The notes beneath the pieces are model-generated. The model ran no database searches, was not told the DNA's origin, and was given only the letters and a program-made list of their open reading frames with translations. Below, one piece after another: positions 16,259-24,100 of a DNA stretch of 64,000 nucleotides (its first letter is position 1; each line of letters begins with the position of its first letter). Made by a program: the position numbers and the translations under genes. The stretch comes from a virus: positions 1-64,000 of the IMG/VR virus record IMGVR_UViG_3300017987_000009. The stretch is one strand, 5' to 3'.

Positions 16259-18577
16259 ATGGCAGATAAGATTTACGGTCCGGTACGTGGAGCAGGCACG
16301 CAGATCAGGGAGCGCACGGGCGACAAGCCGGTCTCTGAGGGCCAGCTCGGCTGGCGCGCGTACGCCGGCATCCTCGAGAAGGGGCCGCCCGACGAGCTCA
16401 TCTGGGCGAAGACGAAGGAGATCGCGGAGCGGAGGGTCGGGGGCTACATCGCCGATTCGCTCCTGCCGGACGCTGTCTACGACTCGTACAGGACCGGGGC
16501 GGGCGCCGGCGGCGTGCTGCTCAAGCGCGTGACCGACGGCAACGAGGTCCAGGCGCAGGCGACGCTGTACTCGCGGCGCGGCTCGCTGCTCACGCCGATG
16601 GGCACGCTCAAGGCCCACAACGGCGGGAACTGGGGCGGCAAGCTCAAGCGGTACTCTGCCGACCTCTCGGCGATCGGCAAGCTCGCCAACACCACGCTCG
16701 ACACCGAGGACACCACCTCGTTCAAGAAGGACGAGTGGAAGGGCGGCTACGTCCAGCTCAGCGGCGGGGCGAACCCCGCGAAACAGTACCCGATCGTCGG
16801 CAACACCGCCGACGGCGTCGTCACCGTGGCGTCGGACCAGACGATGCTCGACGACCTGAACGCCGGCACACCGGCCGACCTGCGCTACTACCTCGTGCGC
16901 GAGAACGAGGCGAAGGCCGTCAGCTACGTCATCCGCGACGGCGACGAGAACCCCGACAGCGAGTGGGCGCTCGACATCTACGTCGACGGCACCCTTGTCA
17001 GCTCGTACCCCAACCTGCACACCGACCCGACCCACGCGCGGTACTGGGTCAACGTCATCAACAACGACACGGCGAACTACGAGGTGGAGGCGGTCGACCT
17101 GTGGACCGGCGCCCACACCGCGGACGTGAGGCCGGCGAACATTTACGGGGTCATCGACACCGTCACCGCGACGGTCCTGACCCGCAAGCTGTACGACTTC
17201 ACGGTCAACTCGCCCGGCGGTGGCGATCCGACTTTCGCGCTGGGCACGACCGCCGACGAGATGGTCGCGCAGAAGATCACGGTCACCATGTCGGACGCCA
17301 CTACCGGCGTGGCCGTCAGCGACAAGTTCGGCGCGCTGGGGACCGTCACGCTGGGCACGCTGTTCGACCCTCCTGGCGGCGCCGGCGGCGCGGACAAGAA
17401 CAAGTGGGTCCCGCCCTTCACCGTGACGGCTGGTGCCTCGCCGCTCGTCGCGACCGACACGCTGGTCTTCAACTACAAGCCGTTCATCGTGGACGCGCTG
17501 ATCGGCGGGTACGTCTACCCGGACAAACCCAACTCGAAGCGGGAGAAGTACCGGATCGTCGACAACGACCACGAGAGCCTGACCGCGGCGGACGGCTCCG
17601 ACCTGACCGCGAGCGGCGCGATCGGCGACGAGTTCCTGGTCGAGGCGCCGCTGGAGCTCGAGGGCGGCCGCGACGGCAACGCCGACGTGGGCGACTCCGA
17701 GTACATCCAGGCGTGGGATCCGGACACCTGCCTGTTCAACCGGGTGCGGGACCGCGGCATGGGCCTGCTCAAGCTGGCGACGCCGGGCGTCACGGCGACC
17801 GCGGTGCAGAAGGCCGGGCTGGCCTACGCCGACGCCAAGAACCACCAGTACCGGATCGAGATCCCGGACAACGTCACGACCGACGAGGCGGCCGACGCCT
17901 ACGTCAACGAGACGATCGGGCGCAGCAACTACGAGGCGGTCGCGTTCCCGTCCTACTCGTACGTGGTCGACCCCGAGGCCGGCACCTCCGTCAAGCTGAA
18001 GCTGACCTCGAGGACCGGCGAGATCCACGGCCGCGAGGCGCGGATGGCCGTCGACAACGAGGGCTACCACAAGGCCGCGGCCGGCGTGGACGCCACCCTG
18101 CCGTCCGTCGTGAAGCTGACGACGGGCGAGCGGATCATCGACGAGGAGCTGCTCAACCCGCGCGGCCTGCAGGTCCTGCGGAAGAAACAGGGCAACTTCG
18201 TCATCTGGGGCGACCGCATTCCGGCGTCAGACCCGACGTGGACCTGGAAGCACCAGCGCGAGCAGTTGTCGTACTACGAGCAGGTTCTGATCGAGAGCTA
18301 CGACTGGATCGTCTTCGCGCTGCACAACCTCGAGACGCGTCAGCGCGGGCTCCAGTCGATCCGCGAGTTCTTCCGGCGGGAGTACAAGCGGCAGGCGCTG
18401 GACAACGACTACGACTTCTCGGAGGCCGCGGTCATCAAGCTCGACGCGGAGCTCAACACGCAGGACGTCAAGGAGGCCGGCGACATGCTGTGCCACATCG
18501 CGCTGCGGCTGGTCGGGACCGTCGAGCGGTTCATCATCAGCATCGGCAAGCAGGGGATCTTCGAGTCTGTGGGGTAG
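16259..18577 (+). CDS. Contractile tail sheath protein
   Basis: This 772-residue protein starts at ATG 16259 (GGAAAAGGAGAGG upstream). The C-terminal domain is diagnostic of phage sheath proteins: GNFVIWGDRIPASDPTWTWK, then EQLSYYEQVLIESYDWIVFA, with the final strand FIISIGKQGIFES. The middle holds several β-rich insertion domains, which explains its length above the usual 400-500 residues and could form the variable outer sheath surface. The tube gene lies 0.6 kb downstream. It establishes contractile-tail morphology. Confidence 0.9.
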   Translation: MADKIYGPVRGAGTQIRERTGDKPVSEGQLGWRAYAGILEKGPPDELIWAKTKEIAERRVGGYIADSLLPDAVYDSYRTGAGAGGVLLKRVTDGNEVQAQATLYSRRGSLLTPMGTLKAHNGGNWGGKLKRYSADLSAIGKLANTTLDTEDTTSFKKDEWKGGYVQLSGGANPAKQYPIVGNTADGVVTVASDQTMLDDLNAGTPADLRYYLVRENEAKAVSYVIRDGDENPDSEWALDIYVDGTLVSSYPNLHTDPTHARYWVNVINNDTANYEVEAVDLWTGAHTADVRPANIYGVIDTVTATVLTRKLYDFTVNSPGGGDPTFALGTTADEMVAQKITVTMSDATTGVAVSDKFGALGTVTLGTLFDPPGGAGGADKNKWVPPFTVTAGASPLVATDTLVFNYKPFIVDALIGGYVYPDKPNSKREKYRIVDNDHESLTAADGSDLTASGAIGDEFLVEAPLELEGGRDGNADVGDSEYIQAWDPDTCLFNRVRDRGMGLLKLATPGVTATAVQKAGLAYADAKNHQYRIEIPDNVTTDEAADAYVNETIGRSNYEAVAFPSYSYVVDPEAGTSVKLKLTSRTGEIHGREARMAVDNEGYHKAAAGVDATLPSVVKLTTGERIIDEELLNPRGLQVLRKKQGNFVIWGDRIPASDPTWTWKHQREQLSYYEQVLIESYDWIVFALHNLETRQRGLQSIREFFRREYKRQALDNDYDFSEAAVIKLDAELNTQDVKEAGDMLCHIALRLVGTVERFIISIGKQGIFESVG

Positions 18578-18603
18578 AACGCCCCGTTCACTAGGAGGAG
18601 ACA

Positions 18604-19065
18604 ATGACGGCAACACTGAAGAAGGATCTAGGGAAGGCCGGGGCGTTCCTCGGGGACGAGTCCGGCGGGTACTTGAACAGCGCGCTCCGCGACTCGCTCG
18701 TGGAGATGGCGCTCGGTCCGCGCGACCTGAACGGGCACCAGGACACGGTCGCCACCGCGACTATCGCGGGTATGCTGGCGAAGCGCGCCGGGTTCCTGAC
18801 GGGGCTGCGCACCTCGGTCGGCACCTGCGGCACCGCCGACTCGACGACCGTGCAGGTCCACAAGAACGGCGCGGCCGTGACCGGGCTGGAGCTGAGTACG
18901 GCGCACGACGAGGCGGACGGCACGAAGAAGGCGGTCGCGCTGGACACGCCGGTCGCGATCGCGGCCGGGGACCTCGTGGAGCTGGTCGTGTCGGCCGCGC
19001 CCACCGCCGGGTCGGCGCTCGACGCCACCGCGGAGGTCATGCCGGACATCACGGTCGAGACGTAG
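18604..19065 (+). CDS. Hypothetical protein between sheath and tube
   Basis: This 153-residue protein starts at ATG 18604 behind AGGAGGAGA. A helical N-terminus is followed by a β-sandwich-like part with TAGMLAK-like and TTVQVHKNGAAVTGLEL strands, then VALDTPVAIAAGDLVELVVS, a pattern seen in phage decoration domains. A minor sheath or tail-surface protein is possible. There is no homologous motif to name it. Confidence 0.5.
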   Translation: MTATLKKDLGKAGAFLGDESGGYLNSALRDSLVEMALGPRDLNGHQDTVATATIAGMLAKRAGFLTGLRTSVGTCGTADSTTVQVHKNGAAVTGLELSTAHDEADGTKKAVALDTPVAIAAGDLVELVVSAAPTAGSALDATAEVMPDITVET

Positions 19066-19129
19066 GCCGCGCGGCCTGCGGTAGCGATAGGCGCTGTCAA
19101 GGGGCGAACTAGCTGCAAGGAGCAGAGAC

Positions 19130-19570
19130 ATGACGCTGAAGGGAAAGATCAAGGACAACCACATCCCGCTCAACAAGTTCGAGCTGCTGGTGGCGGGGCT
19201 CCCGCAGATCACGCTGATTACCACCGACGACATCGAGGAGTCGATCAACGTGATCGAGATGCCCGACCGGACGAAGCGCAGCGGCGGGCAGACCTCCGCG
19301 GTCGAGTTCACCGGCACGATCCCGATGCACCACGACGTCGAGGTCGCGGCGCTCGAGGCCTGGTACAAGCAGGGCCAGGACCCGGTGCAGGAGGGCTACC
19401 TCAAGGCGGGGTCGATGATGTGGTACCGGAACGACGGCAGCCCGAGGCCGTTCGAGCTGATCAACCTCTGGGTCTCCGGCCGGACCATACCGGGCGGGGA
19501 CATGGAGAACGACGGAGAGCCGGCGATGCTCACGTTCACCTTCCAGGCGGACGAGGTCACGCCGGTATAG
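19130..19570 (+). CDS. Tail tube protein
   Basis: This 146-residue protein has the size and pattern of contractile-tail tube proteins: an N-terminal β start (HIPLNKFELLVAGLP), TKRSGGQTSAVEFTGTIPMH, then DVEVAALEAWYKQGQDPV and a final AMLTFTFQADEVTPV. It lies after the sheath and before the chaperone and tape measure, the canonical order. A good ribosome binding site (AAGGAG) precedes ATG 19130, and a GC hairpin follows, as expected for an abundantly made protein. Confidence 0.85.
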   Translation: MTLKGKIKDNHIPLNKFELLVAGLPQITLITTDDIEESINVIEMPDRTKRSGGQTSAVEFTGTIPMHHDVEVAALEAWYKQGQDPVQEGYLKAGSMMWYRNDGSPRPFELINLWVSGRTIPGGDMENDGEPAMLTFTFQADEVTPV

Positions 19571-19584
19571 CAGTCAAACCGACA

Positions 19585-19600
19585 GCCCCGGCGGCGGGGC
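19585..19600 (+). terminator. Stem-loop after the tail tube gene
   Basis: GCCCCG-GCGG-CGGGGC forms a perfect 6-bp stem with a 4-nt loop in the 64-bp gap before the chaperone gene. No T-run follows. It probably lowers read-through or protects the tube message. Confidence 0.4.
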
Positions 19601-19634
19601 CTATCAAGGCCGCTAGGCCGATTGGAGGTGCGCC

Positions 19635-20600
19635 GTGACAGAATCGGAGACAGTGGGCGGCATCCCGTCCCACGACGGCAACGTGAAGGACGGTCCCGAG
19701 CAGGCGGCCGGCCTGGCCCAGACGACCCTCGGGGGGCGCGGGCCGGTCCTCGCCATGGGCGTGCCGGGCCCAGGCGGCAAGCTCGCGCGTGACATCGAGC
19801 TCCGACCGTGGAAGGGCAGGCAGATGCGCGAGCTCGGCAGGCTCCGCGAGGAGAACGAGAACGCGAACATGTCCGAGCACATCGGGCTGGTCCTGTCGTC
19901 GATGTGCTCGCGCCTCGGCGGGCAGGACTTCTCGAAGCTGCAGGCGAAGGAGCGGAAGCTGTTCGTCTCGCGGATGTACATGGGCGACGTGTTCCACGCG
20001 TACTGCTACGCGCGGCTCAAGTCGCTCGGCCCAGACTTGCACGTGAACTTGACGTGCCCAGCCTGCCGGCTCGAGTTCCCGTGGACCGGCGACCTCGAGA
20101 CGCTGACGGTCGCGACGGCTGAGAGGGTCGAGGACGCCATGTGGGAGTACGAGCTGTTGTCGCCGGTCGAGCTGCGCGGGCAGGCCGTCGAGAGGCTGTC
20201 GATGGGGCCGCCGTACTGGCACCACGTCGAGCGCGCCCAGGTGGAGGGGAGCCTCGACCTCGAGGGCGGCAAGCTCGCGCTTGTCGCCGGCGCGGTGTAC
20301 GGGATCGTAGGCCGCGACGCGCAGACGCCGCTGACCGACGCGGAGATCGACGAGCTGGAGGGCCGTGACATCGAGGGGATCATCGCGCGGCTCGACGACC
20401 ACCACGTCGGGCCGGACATGCGGATCGAGACGCGCTGCGAGCGGAAGGGCTGTCGCAGCCGGATCCTCCGCCCGATCGACTGGAGCTACCAATCTTTTTT
20501 CGGAAGTTCTTCCCGCTCCCCGACGCCAAGGAGCTCTTCGACCGGATGTTCGCGATCACCTTTCACTCTAAGGGCGCGGTCGGCTGGGGCGACGCCCTAG
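19635..20600 (+). CDS. Tail assembly chaperone, zero-frame product
   Basis: GTG 19635 (GGAGG upstream) gives 321 residues. A disordered Gly/Pro start is followed by a helical domain (NMSEHIGLVLSSMCSRLGG, then DFSKLQAKERKLFVSRMY). Two zinc-binding pairs follow, CPACRLEF and a later CERKGCRSR. After codon 289 the zero-frame tail is Ser/Arg-rich low complexity. At codons 287-289 the message reads T-TTT-TTC, a canonical -1 slippery heptamer. Position between tube and tape measure is that of gpG/gpGT chaperones of lambda and equivalents in myoviruses. Its role is to coat the tape measure protein and recruit tube subunits. Confidence 0.8.
   Translation: MTESETVGGIPSHDGNVKDGPEQAAGLAQTTLGGRGPVLAMGVPGPGGKLARDIELRPWKGRQMRELGRLREENENANMSEHIGLVLSSMCSRLGGQDFSKLQAKERKLFVSRMYMGDVFHAYCYARLKSLGPDLHVNLTCPACRLEFPWTGDLETLTVATAERVEDAMWEYELLSPVELRGQAVERLSMGPPYWHHVERAQVEGSLDLEGGKLALVAGAVYGIVGRDAQTPLTDAEIDELEGRDIEGIIARLDDHHVGPDMRIETRCERKGCRSRILRPIDWSYQSFFGSSSRSPTPRSSSTGCSRSPFTLRARSAGATP
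20495..20501 (+). promoter_or_regulatory. -1 ribosomal frameshift site T-TTT-TTC
   Basis: The heptamer fits X-XXY-YYZ in the zero frame (codons TTT 20496-20498, TTC 20499-20501). Slipping one base back leads into a frame that stays open to 20734, five bases before the tape measure start. This is the standard layout of phage tail chaperone frameshifts. Confidence 0.85.
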
Positions 20601-20734
20601 ACATGACGCTCGAGGACCAGGAGGAGTACTTGCGGCGGATGGAGGAGCAGCAGAAGCTGGAGGAGCGGGAGGCCGAGAGGCTGCGCAGGAGGCTGAAGCT
20701 GCGGAGGCCGCGGACCAGGAGGTTCAGGAGGTAG
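20495..20734 (+). CDS. Tail assembly chaperone, -1 frameshift extension
   Basis: After the slip the protein continues RKFFPLPDAKELFDRMFAIT, then acidic and basic coiled-coil sequence (EDQEEYLRRMEEQQKLEERE) ending RRPRTRRFRR. The fused product is about 366 residues: 289 zero-frame plus 77. The extension, as in lambda gpGT, probably contacts the tape measure protein. The ATG at 20546 in this frame has no convincing ribosome binding site, so the frameshift explains the open frame better than a separate gene. Confidence 0.8.
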   Translation, partial: FFRKFFPLPDAKELFDRMFAITFHSKGAVGWGDALDMTLEDQEEYLRRMEEQQKLEEREAERLRRRLKLRRPRTRRFRR

Positions 20735-20738
20735 GGCG

Positions 20739-23051
20739 ATGCCGGCCGGCGGGAGCATGCTACTGAAGGCGATCCTCGAGTTCGACGTCGGGCGCGCGAT
20801 GGCGAACATGGGGAAGGCCTCGGTCGGCTTCCGCAGGATGCAGTCGAGCGCCAACCGCGTCACCGGCGGGATGGGCAAGATGGGCGGCGCCTTCGGCCGG
20901 GCGGCGCTTGGCCTCGCGCCGCTCGCTGTCGGCTTCGGCCTGGCCGTCCACCACGCGCGCCAGTTCGGGCGCGGCGTGTCGGAGGTCGCGACGATCGCGG
21001 ACGAGGCCGAGTTCCCGATCTCGAAGATCGAGGCGACGACGCTCGACCTGGCCAAGACCTTCGGGACGGCGCCGGTCGAGCAGACCAAGGGCCTGTACCA
21101 GGCGATCTCCGCCGGCGCGACGTCCGCGGCGGAGGCGACCGGCCTGCTGGACGCGGCGAACAAGCTGGCGATCGGCGGCGTGTCCGACACCTTCACGTCC
21201 ATCGACGTGCTGACCACGGCGCTGAACGCGTACAAGCAGCAGGAGCTCGAGGCGACGGACGCGACGGACACGCTGTTCACCGCGGTTCGCCTGGGCAAGA
21301 CGACGGTCGACGAGCTCGGAGCCGGCCTCGGGCAGGTCATCCCGACAGCGGCGCAGCTCGGCATCAAGTTCTCCGACCTGAACGCGGCGGTCGCGGCCAT
21401 TACCACGCAGGGCATCGTGACCGCGCAGGCGACGACCGGCCTGAACGCGGCCCTCGCCAACATCATCAAGCCGAGCGACCAGGCCAAAGAGGCGGCGGCG
21501 GGGCTGGGGATCGAGTTCACCTCGACCGCGCTCAAGTCGAAGGGGCTGGTCCAGTTCATGGGCGAGATCGTCGACAGGGCCGGCGGGGACGAGGTCGCGC
21601 TGTCCAAGCTGTTCGGGTCGATCCGCGGCGTGCGCGCCATCATGGCGCTGACCAACGCGGAGGGGCAGAAGTTCAACGAGATCGTCGCCGCCATGGAGGA
21701 CCGCGCCGGCGCGGCGGACAAGGCGTTCCAGAAGATGGCGGGGACCGCCGGCTTCCAGATGCGCAAGCTGAACGCGCTGCGCGTGGTGGCGTCGACGGTG
21801 CTTGGCCAGGTCATGACCGGATCGCTGGTGCGGATGGCCGCGCCGCTGGCCGACGTCCTCGAGGGCTTCGTCGGGATACTGGAGGCCGTGAAGTCGGGCG
21901 ACATGAAGGGGCTCGGGCCGACGTCGGCCGCGATCGCGAGCGGGATGCGCGACGCCTTCGACGCGATCAACGCCGGCGTCGACTCGCTCGTCTCGTCGTT
22001 CCGATCAGCCGGCGGCTGGCTGACGAAGGTGCTCGGCCCCGACGCGTGGCAGAAGATCGCCAAGTTCGGGACTGTCCTCGGCATCGCGGCCGCGGCCATC
22101 GCGCCGATCGGGCTCGCCCTCGCCGGCGTCGGCTTCATCGTCCCGGCGGTCGTCACCGCTGTGACGGGCCTCGCCACCGTGATCTCCGGCGCGTTCGGCC
22201 TGATCCTCGGGCCTATCGGCATCGCCATCGCCGCGGTTATCGTGTTCCGCGAGCAGCTGTGGAGCGCGTTCCAGGGGCTGCTCGAGGTGGTCGGCCCGGT
22301 GTTCGAGGACATCAAGGCGATATTCTGGGACCTCGTCGACACCGTGATGCGCGCGTTCGGCGTCATCACCGGCCAGTTCGACCAGGGCACTGGCGCCGCC
22401 AAGGCGGACTGGAGGGAGGTCGGCCGGGTGGTCGGCGCGGTGCTGGGCGCCATCCTGACCAGCGTGGCGAAAGTCGCCGCGTTCGTTGTGAAGCTCGGGG
22501 TCTGGGGTACTGTCGCGTTCAAGTCCGTGGGCGAGGCGATCGGCGAGCTCGGCGGCATTATCGTCAGCATGGCGCTGAGCCCGCTCCGCACGTTGGCCCG
22601 CGGGCTGGTGGCCTTCATGGAGTTCTCGGGGATGGAGGTCCCGTTCTCCATCCGCGCGTACGCCGGCGGCGGCGCCGCGCCGCGGGCGGCCGGCCGCGGG
22701 GTCGGGGGCGGGCAGGCGCGCGGCCTGGGCGAGCGCGTCGCGCAGTTCGGCAAGGCCGAAGCCCGCGCGTCGGCGGAGGAGAAGGTCGCGGCGGAGGAGC
22801 ACCGCGGCGCGCTCGCCTCCGTGCTCGACGAGGTCAAGAACGCGGCGAACAGCGCGGCGGACGGAGCGCACTCAGCCGCCGACGCCGCCAAGAAGAAGCC
22901 TTGCGCGTCCGTCAACCTCGACGGCCGCGAGGTCGCGCGCTCCAACCGCAAGGCGGAGGATGAGATCAAGGAGCGGTCCGGCTTCACCGCGACGCCGTGG
23001 CAGCGGCGGATGGCGGTCGAGCACGGGGCCGTACCGGTGACAAGGAGCTGA
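20739..23051 (+). CDS. Tape measure protein
   Basis: This 770-residue protein is TP901-type: residues ~90-330 contain LDLAKTFGTAPVEQTKGLYQ, AISAGATSAAEATGLLDAAN and FTSIDVLTTALNAYK. A hydrophobic region near 440-500 (IAAAAIAPIGLALAGVGFIV and a second stretch) probably crosses or perforates the membrane at ejection. An Ala/Gly-rich part and a charged end follow. At the usual ~0.15 nm per residue the length would suggest a tail near 115 nm. It starts four bases after the chaperone extension ends. Confidence 0.9.
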   Translation: MPAGGSMLLKAILEFDVGRAMANMGKASVGFRRMQSSANRVTGGMGKMGGAFGRAALGLAPLAVGFGLAVHHARQFGRGVSEVATIADEAEFPISKIEATTLDLAKTFGTAPVEQTKGLYQAISAGATSAAEATGLLDAANKLAIGGVSDTFTSIDVLTTALNAYKQQELEATDATDTLFTAVRLGKTTVDELGAGLGQVIPTAAQLGIKFSDLNAAVAAITTQGIVTAQATTGLNAALANIIKPSDQAKEAAAGLGIEFTSTALKSKGLVQFMGEIVDRAGGDEVALSKLFGSIRGVRAIMALTNAEGQKFNEIVAAMEDRAGAADKAFQKMAGTAGFQMRKLNALRVVASTVLGQVMTGSLVRMAAPLADVLEGFVGILEAVKSGDMKGLGPTSAAIASGMRDAFDAINAGVDSLVSSFRSAGGWLTKVLGPDAWQKIAKFGTVLGIAAAAIAPIGLALAGVGFIVPAVVTAVTGLATVISGAFGLILGPIGIAIAAVIVFREQLWSAFQGLLEVVGPVFEDIKAIFWDLVDTVMRAFGVITGQFDQGTGAAKADWREVGRVVGAVLGAILTSVAKVAAFVVKLGVWGTVAFKSVGEAIGELGGIIVSMALSPLRTLARGLVAFMEFSGMEVPFSIRAYAGGGAAPRAAGRGVGGGQARGLGERVAQFGKAEARASAEEKVAAEEHRGALASVLDEVKNAANSAADGAHSAADAAKKKPCASVNLDGREVARSNRKAEDEIKERSGFTATPWQRRMAVEHGAVPVTRS

Positions 23052-23053
23052 CT

Positions 23054-23254
23054 ATGAGCAAAGAGAACGGAAACCTGGGGGCTGGCGCTGGCGGGCTAGG
23101 CCTCGGGCCAGGCGGGAAGTGCGTGTGCCCCAAATGCGGCACGAAGGTCGACCACGAGACCGGCAAGACGTGCCTGGACCAGAAGTGCCCGAAGTGCGGG
23201 GCGTCGATGTCCCGCGAGGTGAAGAAGGGCTTCTGGGGCGGGCTCCCACTGTAG
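23054..23254 (+). CDS. Small double-CxxC zinc-ribbon protein ending in FWxxLPL
   Basis: ATG 23054 follows the tape measure stop by 2 nt and gives 66 residues. A Gly-rich start (GAGAGGLGLGPGGK) leads to CVCPKCGTKVDHETGKTCL and then CPKCGASM. This double zinc-ribbon pattern (CPKCG...C...CPKCG) is known from small proteins of cellular bacteria. The last eight residues, GFWGGLPL, match the ends of two other proteins in this window. It is placed between tape measure and baseplate genes. The role is unknown; metal-stabilised tail-tip or assembly adaptor is a guess. Confidence 0.65.
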   Translation: MSKENGNLGAGAGGLGLGPGGKCVCPKCGTKVDHETGKTCLDQKCPKCGASMSREVKKGFWGGLPL

Positions 23255-23263
23255 GCGGCCGGA

Positions 23264-24100
23264 ATGACGCTCGTCCGAGACCTGGCGCAGATCGCGGCCG
23301 GCCCCCTGGCCTCGATCATCAACGCGCTCGGCGCGAAGAAGGTCCACCGCTGGACCATCACCAACCTCGACACGGGAGGCAAGGTCGAGGGGCAGTTCGC
23401 GCCGATCAACCCGCGCGAGACGCCAGGAGGGTCCGAGTTCGCGGAGCATATCTCGCTCAACCGCGACAAGCCAATCACGCAGTTCCTCCACGGGGGCGCG
23501 GACTCGTTCTCCTTCACGGCCATGTGGTTCGCGGTGTTCGAGGCGGACGACACGCCCGAGAAGCGGATACGCACCCTGAGGTCCTGGGGCCGGCGGTTCA
23601 CCGACCTGCAGCGCCCGCCGCGGGTGTCGTTCACCGTCGGCGACGGCACGCTCCTCCCGGGCGAGTGGTTCCTGAAGGTTGGCGAGATCGCCTACTTCGA
23701 CCCGCCGAAGGACGCTGGCGGCATACGCGGGGTGACGGCCGCCGTGGCGCTGCGGGAGTACACGCCGTGGGCGCTGACGTCCGAGCCGGCGCCCGAGACG
23801 CGCTACCACCGCGCGAAGCAGGGCGACTACTACGAGCTCATCGCCTGGTTCGAGTACCGCGACACGACGCGCGGCGACGTGATCCGAAAGCGGAACCCCG
23901 AGAAGCTGTCGCTCGAGATCGGCGACGTCGTGCCGCTGCCGTCGCTCGCGGCGATCCGCACGGTCGCCCGCGTGCCGACGTCCACCACGTTCAAGGGCGT
24001 GACAAAGCAGAAGGCCTCCGACCAGAAGGCGCTGCGCCAGCTGGTGCAGGACCGCAACGACCGGGCGTACGCGTCGGGCACGGTGCCGGAGGGGCTGTAG
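23264..24100 (+). CDS. LysM-domain baseplate/tail protein (gp53/XkdP-like)
   Basis: This 278-residue protein has an N-terminal β domain (HRWTITNLDTGGKVEGQFAP) and, near residues 185-225, a LysM-like segment (YHRAKQGDYYELIAWFEYRD, then GDVIRKRNPEK). Proteins of this kind sit directly after the tape measure in contractile phages and join tube, hub and wedge. The stop codon overlaps the next gene's GTG start. The family assignment is by pattern and position. Confidence 0.7.
   Translation: MTLVRDLAQIAAGPLASIINALGAKKVHRWTITNLDTGGKVEGQFAPINPRETPGGSEFAEHISLNRDKPITQFLHGGADSFSFTAMWFAVFEADDTPEKRIRTLRSWGRRFTDLQRPPRVSFTVGDGTLLPGEWFLKVGEIAYFDPPKDAGGIRGVTAAVALREYTPWALTSEPAPETRYHRAKQGDYYELIAWFEYRDTTRGDVIRKRNPEKLSLEIGDVVPLPSLAAIRTVARVPTSTTFKGVTKQKASDQKALRQLVQDRNDRAYASGTVPEGL

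Noticed and set aside
16735-18594. 619-codon + strand frame overlapping the sheath gene
   Set aside because: Arg/Pro/Gly-rich alternate-frame reading; the sheath frame has clear family motifs.
20546-20734. Separate 62-residue gene starting at ATG 20546
   Set aside because: No proper ribosome binding site; the slippery heptamer upstream explains the open frame as a -1 extension.
20597-22987. 796-codon reverse-strand open frame opposite the tape measure gene
   Set aside because: Long antisense frames are expected in GC-rich DNA; composition is low complexity (Ser/Pro/Ala) and it mirrors a well-supported + strand gene.
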